The translations under genes and the position numbers were made by a program. A stretch of 64,000 nucleotides of DNA, from NCBI RefSeq assembly GCF_008974265.1, contig NZ_BKZW01000001.1, forward strand, positions 2,666,001 to 2,730,000, in the 5' to 3' direction. How positions within the stretch are numbered: position 1 is the stretch's first letter; every line of letters begins with the position of its first letter. Below are positions 1 through 8,445 of the stretch, in pieces. The notes beneath the pieces were generated by a model. The model saw only the letters and a list, made by a program, of their open reading frames with translations. It was not told the origin of the DNA and made no database searches. This DNA comes from Dictyobacter vulcani (GTDB lineage: Bacteria; Chloroflexota; Ktedonobacteria; Ktedonobacterales; Ktedonobacteraceae).

Positions 1-170
1 AGTTCATAGTTTGATTGTGAGTTAGGGCATTTCATTCTGGCGCTTTTAAGCTTATGCTTTCTATATAAATTCTCATATGAAACATATTCATCACACGCAA
101 TCAAAGCCTTGAAATTTTAAAGATATATAAAAAAATTAGCTCGGAACCCGAACGGATTCAGGGGGCAGCA
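1..170. other. AT-rich leader region, no gene seen
   Basis: AT-rich sequence upstream of the first deacetylase. I see no convincing coding frame. It presumably carries that gene's promoter, but I could not pick a clear -35/-10 pair. A GGGGGCAGCA stretch just before the ATG at 171 is a weak ribosome binding site. Confidence 0.4.
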
Positions 171-956
171 ATGAAAAAGATCATCGCCTTATTAATTATT
201 CTTATTGTTTGTTTAGCCAGCTGGGGCTCAGTTATCGTGGTTTATGCCGATAAAGCTTATCCGGTTGCTTCGGCTGCCACCACAAAAACATTGGTGACGC
301 CAACACCCAAATTCATTAATGATAAACCTGCCACCCCTGCTCCTGAAGTGCTGCCGCAGGTGGTTTTTCAGGGAAGTAATAGCAAGCCAGAAATTGCGCT
401 GACTTTCGACGATGGTCCTAACCCAGCCGCCACGCAGCAGGTCTTAGATATTCTGAAAAGCTATCATATACACGCGACTTTCTTTTGTATTGGTGAGAAC
501 GCACGCGACTATCCAGCGCTGGTGGCACAGGAGCAGGCTGATGGGAATGTGGTTGGAAATCATACCTGGGATCATCCAGATCTGACCACTGTGTCGGCCC
601 CTGCAATCCAGCAGCAATTGACGGATACCAGCGCTGTCCTTAAAAGTGCCACTGGAGTGACTCCGACCCTCTTTCGACCTCCCTATGGGGCGATCAATAA
701 GACGGTGCAGCAGCAGGCCAATCAGCAGCATTTACAGCCTGTCTTATGGAGCATTGATACGCAAGATTGGAGCATGCCAGGCACAGGAGCAATCGTTCAC
801 GCGGTACTGGATCACGCTGGTAATGGCGATATTATATTGATGCATGATGGTGGTGGTAATCGTACGCAGACCATTGCGGCCCTGCCAAAAATCATCGAAG
901 GTCTACAGCAGCAAGGTTTCACGCTGGTCACCGTTCCACAACTGATCAATGGATAG
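171..956 (+). CDS. Secreted polysaccharide deacetylase (NodB homology domain)
   Basis: A 261-residue carbohydrate esterase family 4 protein, likely removing N- or O-acetyl groups from cell-wall or extracellular glycans. Residues 1-26 are a signal peptide or membrane anchor, followed by a Pro/Thr-rich linker to about residue 70. The NodB domain shows all five family motifs: TFDD with the catalytic base and metal ligand Asp at 80-81, NHTWDH giving the metal ligands His131 and His135, RPPYG at 169-173, DTQDW at about 196-200, and LMHDGGG with the catalytic His225. It lies in tandem with a second, similar deacetylase. The substrate (peptidoglycan, chitin-like or xylan) cannot be told from sequence. 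Confidence 0.92.
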   Translation: MKKIIALLIILIVCLASWGSVIVVYADKAYPVASAATTKTLVTPTPKFINDKPATPAPEVLPQVVFQGSNSKPEIALTFDDGPNPAATQQVLDILKSYHIHATFFCIGENARDYPALVAQEQADGNVVGNHTWDHPDLTTVSAPAIQQQLTDTSAVLKSATGVTPTLFRPPYGAINKTVQQQANQQHLQPVLWSIDTQDWSMPGTGAIVHAVLDHAGNGDIILMHDGGGNRTQTIAALPKIIEGLQQQGFTLVTVPQLING

Positions 957-988
957 TTATCCTGGCAATTATACTAGCCCAAATAGAC

Positions 989-1021
989 TAGAGGACGACG
1001 ACTCAGGTTTGTCGTCCTCTA
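989..1021. terminator. Hairpin after the first deacetylase
   Basis: A perfect 11-bp stem (989-999 with 1011-1021) and 11-nt loop lie 33 bases after the stop codon. There is no clear T tract, so it may be a weak terminator or an mRNA 3'-end stabiliser. Confidence 0.5.
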
Positions 1022-1105
1022 ATGTTGTGATAAGATGATACATAGAAAAGCATAAATAATCACTCTACTGCAAATTGATACTTGCTTATCAAGGAGATAT
1101 ATTTT

Positions 1106-1135
1106 ATGCGATTAATATGGAGGATTGTTATATAG
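1106..1135 (+). CDS. Possible 9-codon leader peptide
   Basis: A short frame, ATG to TAG, reading MRLIWRIVI. It is preceded by a very good ribosome binding site (AAGGAG at 1091-1096, about 9 nt before the ATG), better than that of the deacetylase gene it precedes. It ends 24 bases before the likely start of that gene. It could couple translation or be chance; nothing else supports it. Confidence 0.25.
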   Translation: MRLIWRIVI

Positions 1136-1159
1136 ATAATATTGCGAGGTATAGTGTTA

Positions 1160-2032
1160 ATGTATTCTAAATCTATTCATGTCCGTACTTTAATGATGTT
1201 TTTTTTAGGCTTGTTTGTTTTGAGTGCTATTACTATACCCTTACACTCGGCGAAGGCGGCCAGCCGAGATGTGAATCCACCTATACAGTCCACAAAACCT
1301 ATCACTGGCGATTCGTTGCCGCCCACTCAGCCAGGTAATACTCCCAATGGAGGCACACAACTACCGGTCCAGCCAGGTAGTGCGAACAATGGAAGCACCA
1401 ATCCACCTTTACAGGCGCAAGTGATTGGTCTTGGTCGCCGTGATGTCCCCAAAATAGCTTTAACCTTTGACGATGGGCCAGATCCACAGAATACTCCACA
1501 GATTTTATCGATTCTACAGCAGCATAATGTCCATGCCACCTTCTTTGCCGTTGGCGAACATGCCCAGGAAAACCCTGATCTGGTCCATCAGATAGTATCT
1601 GGAGGCAATGTACTGGGGAACCATACCTGGGACCATGCAGACTTGAAGAAGTTGAAGCCAGAGGATCAGGCGAAAGAAATCGGACATAGTGCTGATGAGC
1701 TACAGCAGTTGACTCATGTCCGGCCAACGCTGTTACGCCCGCCATATGGAGCAATCAACGATAGCCTCAAAAATGAGGCTGCCCTGGCTCATGACACTAT
1801 CATCATCTGGAATGTGGATACCGAAGATTGGAAGACCCCGGGTAAAGATGCTATCGTGAATACCGCTGTGCATAACGCACGCAATGGCGCGATTATACTG
1901 ATGCATGATGGTGGTGGCGACCGCTCCCAGACCATCCAGGCGTTGCCAGAAATTATTACCCAACTGCAGCAGCGCCACTTTCAGTTAGTGACTGTACCTG
2001 AATTATTACAAGATATGCATAAACCTATATAA
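1160..2032 (+). CDS. Secreted polysaccharide deacetylase, second tandem copy
   Basis: A paralogue of the preceding gene: a CE4 metal-dependent deacetylase of about 290 residues. I place the start at the ATG at 1160, which has GAGG ten bases upstream; an in-frame TTG lies at 1142. The N-terminus has a hydrophobic signal segment ending near an AKAA site. A low-complexity linker rich in Pro, Gln, Asn and Gly follows, with a repeated short unit of the type PGxxNxGxxxP. The NodB domain keeps TFDDGP, NHTWDH, RPPYG, DTEDW and LMHDGGG. The Pro/Gly linker differs from the first copy, so the pair probably arose by an old duplication with divergence of the surface linker. Confidence 0.92.
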   Translation: MYSKSIHVRTLMMFFLGLFVLSAITIPLHSAKAASRDVNPPIQSTKPITGDSLPPTQPGNTPNGGTQLPVQPGSANNGSTNPPLQAQVIGLGRRDVPKIALTFDDGPDPQNTPQILSILQQHNVHATFFAVGEHAQENPDLVHQIVSGGNVLGNHTWDHADLKKLKPEDQAKEIGHSADELQQLTHVRPTLLRPPYGAINDSLKNEAALAHDTIIIWNVDTEDWKTPGKDAIVNTAVHNARNGAIILMHDGGGDRSQTIQALPEIITQLQQRHFQLVTVPELLQDMHKPI

Positions 2033-2087
2033 ATATCCATCTTTATTATAACTGTCTGCTGATAGCAAGAAGTTTTCTCAATCATAA

Positions 2088-2125
2088 AAGCCCCCGGCGT
2101 CATCTCGAAATGATGCCGGGGGCTT
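2088..2125 (-). terminator. Bidirectional terminator between convergent genes
   Basis: A 16-bp GC-rich stem (2088-2103 with 2110-2125, one G-T pair) with a six-base loop, sitting between convergent genes. On the minus strand it runs into TTTT, so it should end the GH30 transcript. It probably also ends the deacetylase transcript. Confidence 0.8.
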
Positions 2126-2137
2126 GCTTCATACCAT

Positions 2138-4033
2138 TTACGGATACACATTCATTTCATAAATGGACCATTTGCTGTCCGCGCTCCCTGTCTGAACAAT
2201 CCGAATATAGCGAGCGGTCTGGGGCGCGAATGAGATGCTCAGGGGTTGTTGCGCACTCCCATTGCCACTGGCAACAGGATTGCTCCAGTTGGCCCCATCA
2301 TCCGAGACAGATACCTGATAACCGTGTGGATAGTCGCCGTCACTCCCTGCATCCAGTGTCATCTGACTGAAGGTCTGGGTTGAGCCCATATCTATCTGGA
2401 ACCACTGTCCATTGGTCTGGTTCTCTGTACTTGACCAGTGCGTCGTATAATCATCATCCAGCACATTGGCCGCGCTATTGTCGGTGCTGGCGGGTGTAGC
2501 GCTGGTGGAAGTGGTCCAACCAGTGCGATTCAGCGCACTGTGGTTATTGGTAGATTGTTTGCCAGTCCATTTGAAGGTTGTGGCTGCGCCTGCGGGCAGG
2601 GTGTCAGCGAACCATTTATCGCCCCACTGCACATCAAACGTTTGTGGGTCGGAAGACGAATTATACGTCACCAGCACCTTCGAACCATCCGCATTCTTAA
2701 AGGCGACATCTTTAATGCCATTGAGGCCAGAACTGGATGCGACACGATAGGCACCGGGTTGGACAAACTTGCTGGCCTGTCCCAGACCATAGTAATCGCC
2801 ATTGTAGGTGACAGTGCCATTGGTCTGATCAACCGTCACAATACCACGGCACTGTGTGCAGGCGGCGCCAGTACCCAGATTTGGTTTCCCATCAGGATCC
2901 AGGGCCATTCCCCAGCGAACTACTGACTTGCTCCAGTTGCGCGTGGTGCCGATCAGGAGATCCATCGTATTGGCAAAGCCATTGCTGCCTTCCCACTGAC
3001 CACCAGAACAATCGGTCTCATAGGTGTCTTTGTCTGGATACGCATTATGGATCGGCGTCTGAGCACTGACGGACCCGCCATAGCAATGCCAGGCGGTACC
3101 TGTGGCATATGGTGTGGTGCCAGGATCACTCAGAATGGTGGTTGGATACCCTGGCTGATCCCAGTTATGATCATAACCCAGAATTTTAGTGCTCAGGCCA
3201 TTGCTCACCATTGCTGGTCCCAGGTAGTCCCTGATAAAGGTAGTTTCATCTTTAGCAGGAAAAGACATGCCTGGATAGCCGGAAGGCACATAGAGTGGTT
3301 CATTCTGCGGTGTGACCGCATAGATGGGGAGACCCTGAGCCTGATAGGCTTGAATGAATTTCACAAAGTAGTTAGCATAGGCCGTATAGGCGCTACTATT
3401 GAGGGTTCCCCCTTCCATCGAGCCGCTGGACTTCATCCAACCAGGTGCGCTCCATGGGGAGGCCATAATCTTGATATCTTTATTCTCTTTCAGCGCCTGC
3501 TGCAGTACCGGAATGATATAACTCGTATCGTGGTCAATGGAGAAATGATCCAGATTAGGATCAGTCTGACCCTGTGGCATATCGTCATACGAATACTCAC
3601 CGACCTCGGGTGCTGGCCGTGTCAGATCTGAGGCACCCATTGGCTGGCGTAAAAAGTTCAGGCCAATACCTTGATGAGCATCAAAAAGATTTTTCATTAA
3701 CGTATCGCGTTGCTTAGTATCCATTTTACTGGAGACCAGCCAGGCCGAAGAATCAGTAAACGAGGCACCAAAGCCGTCCATCTGTTGATACTGCTGATTC
3801 TCATCAACCGTGATCTTTGTCGCGTCTGACCCACTGCCAGTCGTAAACGTTTTATTGGCCTGTGGAGCCAGATGGGTGCTCAGATCAGCCGTCGTCTGCC
3901 AGGCCTGCACCTTGTCCTCTTCTTTACCTGCCTGGACAGGTCGGGTCTGATACACCGTAAAGAAGAGCAGGGTACCAAGGGCCAGACAGGCAGCAAATAT
4001 ACCCAATTCTGTTCGATATATAAGGCGGGACAT
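2138..4033 (-). CDS. Secreted GH30 glycosidase with C-terminal CBM32-like domain
   Basis: A 631-residue exported retaining glycoside hydrolase of the GH30 type (glucosylceramidase / endo-beta-1,6-glucanase group). The start is the ATG at 4033, six bases after a perfect AGGAGG (complement of 4040-4045); another ATG at 4039 abuts the same site and is too close to it. Residues 1-36 form a signal peptide. The family opening QMDGFGASFTDSSAW lies near residue 84. The acid/base is Glu245 in TPQNEP and the likely nucleophile is Glu339 in YETDCSGG. From about residue 500 there is a discoidin/F5-8C-type beta-sandwich (HWSSTEN, GQWFQIDMG, ARYIRIVQTG) expected to bind carbohydrate. It is convergent with the deacetylases and divergent from the MerR gene. 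Exact substrate unknown. Confidence 0.93.
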   Translation of the reverse strand: MSRLIYRTELGIFAACLALGTLLFFTVYQTRPVQAGKEEDKVQAWQTTADLSTHLAPQANKTFTTGSGSDATKITVDENQQYQQMDGFGASFTDSSAWLVSSKMDTKQRDTLMKNLFDAHQGIGLNFLRQPMGASDLTRPAPEVGEYSYDDMPQGQTDPNLDHFSIDHDTSYIIPVLQQALKENKDIKIMASPWSAPGWMKSSGSMEGGTLNSSAYTAYANYFVKFIQAYQAQGLPIYAVTPQNEPLYVPSGYPGMSFPAKDETTFIRDYLGPAMVSNGLSTKILGYDHNWDQPGYPTTILSDPGTTPYATGTAWHCYGGSVSAQTPIHNAYPDKDTYETDCSGGQWEGSNGFANTMDLLIGTTRNWSKSVVRWGMALDPDGKPNLGTGAACTQCRGIVTVDQTNGTVTYNGDYYGLGQASKFVQPGAYRVASSSGLNGIKDVAFKNADGSKVLVTYNSSSDPQTFDVQWGDKWFADTLPAGAATTFKWTGKQSTNNHSALNRTGWTTSTSATPASTDNSAANVLDDDYTTHWSSTENQTNGQWFQIDMGSTQTFSQMTLDAGSDGDYPHGYQVSVSDDGANWSNPVASGNGSAQQPLSISFAPQTARYIRIVQTGSADSKWSIYEMNVYP

Positions 4034-4187
4034 AAACATCCTCCTTGATTAAGCGTTTGCCAGACATTGTCTTATGACCATCTTGATCAATTAATAATAA
4101 TAGCCTTTTCGGTAATACGAATAACACTCCTTCTGCGTGTCATTGTTGCCTGTTGGCATGCCAGCGTGAAAGTCGCACTTAAAAGGC

Positions 4188-4219
4188 TTGACCTTGACCT
4201 GAGGGTAAGGTTGTATAGT
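4188..4219 (+). promoter_or_regulatory. MerR-type promoter with operator in an over-long spacer
   Basis: TTGACC (4188-4193) and TATAGT (4214-4219) are separated by 20 bp instead of 17. The spacer is filled by a dyad, ACCTTGACC and GGGTAAGGT around a TGA centre (4191-4211). This is the classic layout of promoters that MerR-family proteins activate by untwisting DNA. It lies 28 bases before the merR-type gene's ATG, so it is probably autoregulatory. Confidence 0.75.
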
Positions 4220-4246
4220 ATGGCTGTACACGTATGGAGGTATCAA

Positions 4247-5071
4247 ATGAGGAACCTACTCAGGATAGGGGAGGTGGCGCAATTACTGGGTGTAACCACA
4301 AAAACGTTACGCCATTATCATAAAATTGGCCTGCTACAAGAGCCTGAGCGCACTCCCGCTGGCTATCGACTCTATAGCGCCCAGGACCTTTTACGCCTGC
4401 AGCAAATTCGTCAGCTTCAGTCCTTTGGCTTACCACTTAAGCTCATCAAAACGATGCTGGGAGAGCCTACCGAAAAGCACTCATGGCGTGAGATTTTAGT
4501 TGCGCTGGATCAAGAACTGGCCACGCAAATGTCCGAGCTTATGCAACGGCGCACACGTATCCAGGAACTACTAGCGCAAGATACGCCGTTACAACTGGAG
4601 CAACCAGATACCAGAGCCACCGTCAACTGGATGAAAGATTTGTTAGGTGAGTATACCGACAAATTGAGTCCTGAAGCCTTGCAATTAGAAGCAAAAATAT
4701 GGGCAGCCATCCAGAATTTTCAGTGGCCGAATGGTTTTACTCCTGGCATAGAAGGTATGGCCACGCAATGGCTGCAGCAAGCACCCGTGTTGGAAGCGCT
4801 GATGCGCTTCGCCGAACGTATTGCGGCCCTTAAAGCAGTTCCAATAACGGACCCTGAGATCACCCGACTGGCCGATGAATGTGCGCAGGATCAGGAGTTC
4901 ATCGCGTTTATGCAGTATCTTGCCCCACTCATACAGCAAAATCCAGGCCTGGATGCCCCTTTTTTAGCTATATTTAGTGATTTGATGGATACCACCCTGG
5001 CGCCAGCCCAACAACGTTTCTTTACTGAACTGTATGCGCGTTTGCCAATAAATTCCGGACAGATAGAATAG
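4247..5071 (+). CDS. MerR-family transcriptional regulator
   Basis: A 274-residue regulator. The start is the ATG at 4247, six bases after GGAGG (4236-4240), giving the usual N-terminal MerR winged helix: RIGEVAQLLGVTTKTLRHYHKIGLL, then RTPAGYRLY and a long helix. Residues beyond about 120 form an alpha-helical domain I do not recognise. It is not the short Cys-containing metal-binding tail of CueR/ZntR, so an organic ligand is more likely than a metal. It is divergent from the GH30 gene and 27 bases upstream of a small membrane protein, probably in one transcript with it. The promoter in front has the stretched MerR spacer. Confidence 0.88.
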   Translation: MRNLLRIGEVAQLLGVTTKTLRHYHKIGLLQEPERTPAGYRLYSAQDLLRLQQIRQLQSFGLPLKLIKTMLGEPTEKHSWREILVALDQELATQMSELMQRRTRIQELLAQDTPLQLEQPDTRATVNWMKDLLGEYTDKLSPEALQLEAKIWAAIQNFQWPNGFTPGIEGMATQWLQQAPVLEALMRFAERIAALKAVPITDPEITRLADECAQDQEFIAFMQYLAPLIQQNPGLDAPFLAIFSDLMDTTLAPAQQRFFTELYARLPINSGQIE

Positions 5072-5098
5072 TGTAGGCTACTGAGAGGAAATAGATTC

Positions 5099-5641
5099 AT
5101 GGATGAATTACCGCGAAATTTTCCCTATACCGCGCGACGGACCACCTATCTCACCATCGTTTGCTCCTTTGGTTTCTTATTATTGATGGAGAGCGGTGGC
5201 GTGGCTTTAGTGGCCAACCTCTTGATCACTAATCTCTGGCTACGTATAAGCATTAATCTTGTCCACCTTGGCCTCTGTATCTTTATTGCAATTACCATGT
5301 TATCCGTCCTATCTACCAGGCATCGCATCACATCTGATGGACTACACTTGAACTATGGGCGGACGTTGCATGTGCAACTTCCCTATGCCACCATCAAAGA
5401 TGTCCAGCCAGTGCGTGATGTGCAGGCCGGCTTACAGCCACTCACTGCTCGTTATGATACTAAAAAGCAACAGCTTGTGGCCTGCTTTTCAGATCAAGGC
5501 CAACTCTTGCTACGCCTGCATAGCGCGCAGCCACTAAAAATAGGCCGCCAGGAACACCAGGTTAGTACCATCCTGTTCAATGTCGATCACCCCGACCTTT
5601 TCCTGACCACGCTTACGCAACAGATGCAGCCTATTATCTGA
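5099..5641 (+). CDS. Small membrane protein with a cytoplasmic PH-like domain
   Basis: A 180-residue protein of unknown function. Two hydrophobic segments (about residues 16-38 and 44-66) are followed by a soluble domain opening with RHRITSDGLHLNYGRT. This resembles the bacterial PH-like fold seen after paired transmembrane helices in many small membrane proteins. The gene follows the MerR regulator by 27 bases and is probably co-transcribed and co-regulated. No catalytic motif is visible. Confidence 0.65.
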   Translation: MDELPRNFPYTARRTTYLTIVCSFGFLLLMESGGVALVANLLITNLWLRISINLVHLGLCIFIAITMLSVLSTRHRITSDGLHLNYGRTLHVQLPYATIKDVQPVRDVQAGLQPLTARYDTKKQQLVACFSDQGQLLLRLHSAQPLKIGRQEHQVSTILFNVDHPDLFLTTLTQQMQPII

Positions 5642-5673
5642 TCAATTACATCAAATAATCAATAAAATCGCAA

Positions 5674-5813
5674 ATGTAGGTTCGGCCCTTGTGGCCGATT
5701 GGCTCCCTTATGTAAACCTCGCCTGGCCAGGGTCATGTGGACGAGGCCCTTAATCGTGGTGAATGGGAGGATGTCTTGGGGGAACCAATCGGCCGCAAGG
5801 GCCGAACCTACGT
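5674..5813. repeat. REPIN-like inverted pair, family 1, copy A
   Basis: A 140-bp element bounded by arms of about 34 bp that are inverted copies of each other (5675-5707 and 5778-5812). Each arm starts with GTAGGTTCGGCCC and itself forms a small hairpin (TCGGCC with GGCCGA). A second copy with compensating base changes lies at 48537-48662. GTAG plus hairpin, as an inverted pair, is the layout of REP/REPIN elements. No coding capacity. Confidence 0.8.
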
Positions 5814-5856
5814 TTTTTACCTCTCTTGAATCTTTATGATGATGACGCCTTCTCGT

Positions 5857-6489
5857 CTATGAGTTGTTGGTATAGGTTAGTGGGAAATCATAGGGATAGA
5901 CTGTTTCTCGCGGCGTGAGCAGGGGGGTATAATCTCCGGTGAGAACGTGCTGATGTTGTTGTTGGACAAATTCGGAGATATCTTCAATATCGATGATCCA
6001 TTCGCGCGCAAATTTTTGCAGTACAGGACCACGCAGGCCCAGTTGTATGGCGCGGCGTTCCAGTTTTTGTCCAGCAGGCCCATGGTCTGGGTCCCATTGC
6101 AGGCGTACGGCGGATTGACCGACGGCCTGTTTCCAGGCGGCTTCGGAGGGATAGACATCGGGCCAATAGCTGGAGGGTACCGCTTGTTCGAGCAGGCTAT
6201 CAAAGGCTGCGCGCTGTAAGCGAATCGCCAGCGTTACTTCCTGATTCTCTTTTTGCCCCCATTCATTGCGATACATCATCCATAGAAAATTAGACTTGAT
6301 CCATGACATACGCTCAAAGGAAAAGTGGTTGCCACCAAAGTAGCCGTTGCGTGCCGCAAAGTGGCCGATCGAGCGGTTGTATGCCTGATATACAACAATC
6401 GATGTATTGTCGAACTGCGCCATAATATGCCGACCCTGTTGCGGCCAATGTTGCTTTTGCTCAAGATACGATGCTATTTCCAGTCGCAT
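5857..6489 (-). CDS. DUF4291 family protein
   Basis: A 210-residue protein. It shows the hallmarks of DUF4291: IVVYQAYNRSIGHFAA near residue 32, FSFERMSWIKSNFLWMMYR near residues 57-75, and later WDPDHGP and the basic RRAIQLGLRG segment. The function of the family is not established; these proteins are usually single-domain and cytosolic. The start at 6489 has GGAGAG eight bases upstream. It stands alone, transcribed opposite to its neighbours. Confidence 0.88.
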   Translation of the reverse strand: MRLEIASYLEQKQHWPQQGRHIMAQFDNTSIVVYQAYNRSIGHFAARNGYFGGNHFSFERMSWIKSNFLWMMYRNEWGQKENQEVTLAIRLQRAAFDSLLEQAVPSSYWPDVYPSEAAWKQAVGQSAVRLQWDPDHGPAGQKLERRAIQLGLRGPVLQKFAREWIIDIEDISEFVQQQHQHVLTGDYTPLLTPRETVYPYDFPLTYTNNS

Positions 6490-6687
6490 AAGTTATTCTC
6501 TCCATATCATCAAAAAATAAATTTATCCCTGTTAATTAAGTAACGAATGGCTTCTTCAGGCATTGTTCAAACAAATGACCTACGTATCAGGCCGTAAAAT
6601 TGCCTCGCTTTTTTCGCTATGCTATACTGCCCATGGAATCATGTGGGTAAACTACTAGAAACTCGGAAGAAGGGAAAACGTAGACAT

Positions 6688-7251
6688 ATGACCCAGGATA
6701 CTTCAAATTTTCAAAATCCCTTTATTGTAGGGGAGCGCTTATACTTACGGCCTTTAGAGCCTGCTCAAGACAATCATCTGTATTCAACATGGATGAATGA
6801 TGAAGAGATTCGCCGCTATTTTTCGGTCTATCCGACCAGTGATACACGCGGAAAAGAGCGTTTAGATAATCTGTATAAAGATACACGGCATATTTTATTT
6901 GGTGTGGCTCTGAAAGAGGATAATCGCCTGGTTGGTCTGGTTGGACTGAAAGATATTAATGTCCTGAACCAGAGCGCCGAGTTCTATGTCATCATTGGTG
7001 ATCGTAACCTGCATGGCAAGGGCTTTGGTACCGAGGCGACTCGGATGATGCTGCGCTATGGCTTTTTAGAGTTGAACCTTAATCGTATTCAGACCCAGGA
7101 TATGGAAGAGAATATTGGTGGCTGGCGTGCCGATGAGAAGGCTGGCTTCAAACACGAGGGTACCCTGCGTGAGCTCATCCTTCGTTTCGGCAAATACCAC
7201 GATGTTCGCGTCTATAGCCTGTTGAAGAGTGAGTACTTAGAAACGTTGTAG
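6688..7251 (+). CDS. GNAT-family N-acetyltransferase (RimJ/RimL type)
   Basis: A 187-residue acetyltransferase that would transfer acetyl from acetyl-CoA to an amino group. The start is probably the ATG at 6688; a longer frame reaches 6619 but its extra residues are unlike the family. The typical opening GERLYLRPLEPAQ is followed by the beta strands VGLVGLKDINV and AEFYVIIGDRN, the acetyl-CoA loop around GKGFGTEATRMML, and the final GFKHEGTLRELI element. It sits 7 bases before the first FemAB-like gene, so it probably belongs to the same operon and may modify a cell-wall or aminoacyl substrate. Substrate unknown. Confidence 0.88.
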   Translation: MTQDTSNFQNPFIVGERLYLRPLEPAQDNHLYSTWMNDEEIRRYFSVYPTSDTRGKERLDNLYKDTRHILFGVALKEDNRLVGLVGLKDINVLNQSAEFYVIIGDRNLHGKGFGTEATRMMLRYGFLELNLNRIQTQDMEENIGGWRADEKAGFKHEGTLRELILRFGKYHDVRVYSLLKSEYLETL

Positions 7252-7258
7252 ACCCAAA

Positions 7259-8380
7259 ATGAGTATCACGATCCAGGAAATTCACGAGCGAGAGCTGTGG
7301 AATGCGTTTGTCTCTAGCCACCCTCATGGACATTTCTTACAGTCCTATGAATGGGGTGAGCTTAGTCGTGAGCTTGGAGAACGAATCTACCGTTTAGGCG
7401 TTCTGGAAGATGGACGCCTGATCGGTAGTATGCAGTTATCCGTCTCCAATGTTCCGTTGCCATTGCCTAAATTACGTCCGACCTGGCTATACAGTGCCCG
7501 CGGGCCTGTACTGGCGCGTCAGGATGTATCTATTTTGGCCTTATTGCTCAAGCAAGCAGAGTTGATTGCGCAGCAAGAGCGGGCGGTAGCCTTACGTGTT
7601 GAACCAAATATCGCCGATGATGATCCTGATCTTGATGCATGGTTGGCCGTCTATCATAAAGCAGGTTTCCTTAGTAATCCCAACTCGATCCATGGACGGC
7701 GTTCATGGGTCCTTGATATTCAGCCTCCTGTTGGGCGGCTTTACTCCGCTTTTACCCCTGCCTGGCAACGCGCGATTGATGATGCGGAGCAACAGGATAT
7801 CGTAATCCGCACCTCCTGTCAGCCCGATGTTTTCGAGACCTATTATGAGTTGCTGAGCAGCGCCAGTACGCGTGATGGTATCTTTGTGCACGATAAAGAA
7901 TATCATTGGAAGACGCTGCAAACCTTTGCAGCTACTAATGACGCGACAATCCTGCTGGCCGAGCAACATGGACATCCGCTGGCGGCTAAAATGCTGCTGC
8001 GTTTCGGCGATTGGTGCTGGGATATGTTTACCGCGGAGCGTGAGAGTGAACATAGCGCCTCTCCGATCCATCTGCTGCAGTACGCTGCTGTGCAATGGGC
8101 CCGCTCGCGGGGTGTACGCTTCTTTGACTTTCGTTCCATTCCCGATGTCCTGGTGCCTGGCGAAGATCTGTGGGACGCCTACGAATATAAAAAAGGCTTT
8201 GCCGGTTTCTCCCGACTCACCATGCCAACCCAGGATTATGTGTACCAGCCACTCGTCTATAAGCCATGGCGTAGACTGGTTGAATTAGGACGTGAGCAGA
8301 GGCACAAAGAGCGGCAGAGGGCCGAGGTAGAGCAGCCATTACAGTCCGGTATCCCTGAAGTATTACTGGATGCCGATTAA
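7259..8380 (+). CDS. FemAB-family peptidyltransferase, copy 1
   Basis: A 373-residue protein of the FemA/FemX (lipid II aminoacyl-tRNA-dependent transferase) superfamily, built of two GNAT-like halves. Visible family features are the opening WNAFVSSHPHGHFLQSYEWG, YSARGPVL, AWQRAIDDAEQQD, and the second-half pattern DWCWDMFTAERES...LLQYAAVQWARSRG, then DFRSIPDV and YEYKKGF. Relatives add amino acids to the peptidoglycan stem peptide; the role here is inferred. It forms a probable operon with the preceding acetyltransferase (7-base gap) and the following paralogue. Confidence 0.9.
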   Translation: MSITIQEIHERELWNAFVSSHPHGHFLQSYEWGELSRELGERIYRLGVLEDGRLIGSMQLSVSNVPLPLPKLRPTWLYSARGPVLARQDVSILALLLKQAELIAQQERAVALRVEPNIADDDPDLDAWLAVYHKAGFLSNPNSIHGRRSWVLDIQPPVGRLYSAFTPAWQRAIDDAEQQDIVIRTSCQPDVFETYYELLSSASTRDGIFVHDKEYHWKTLQTFAATNDATILLAEQHGHPLAAKMLLRFGDWCWDMFTAERESEHSASPIHLLQYAAVQWARSRGVRFFDFRSIPDVLVPGEDLWDAYEYKKGFAGFSRLTMPTQDYVYQPLVYKPWRRLVELGREQRHKERQRAEVEQPLQSGIPEVLLDAD

Positions 8381-8445
8381 GCAGCGTAGAGACTATAAAA
8401 ATAATTCTAAGGTATGTCGTACTACCGGTTAGTGGAAGAGGGCGT

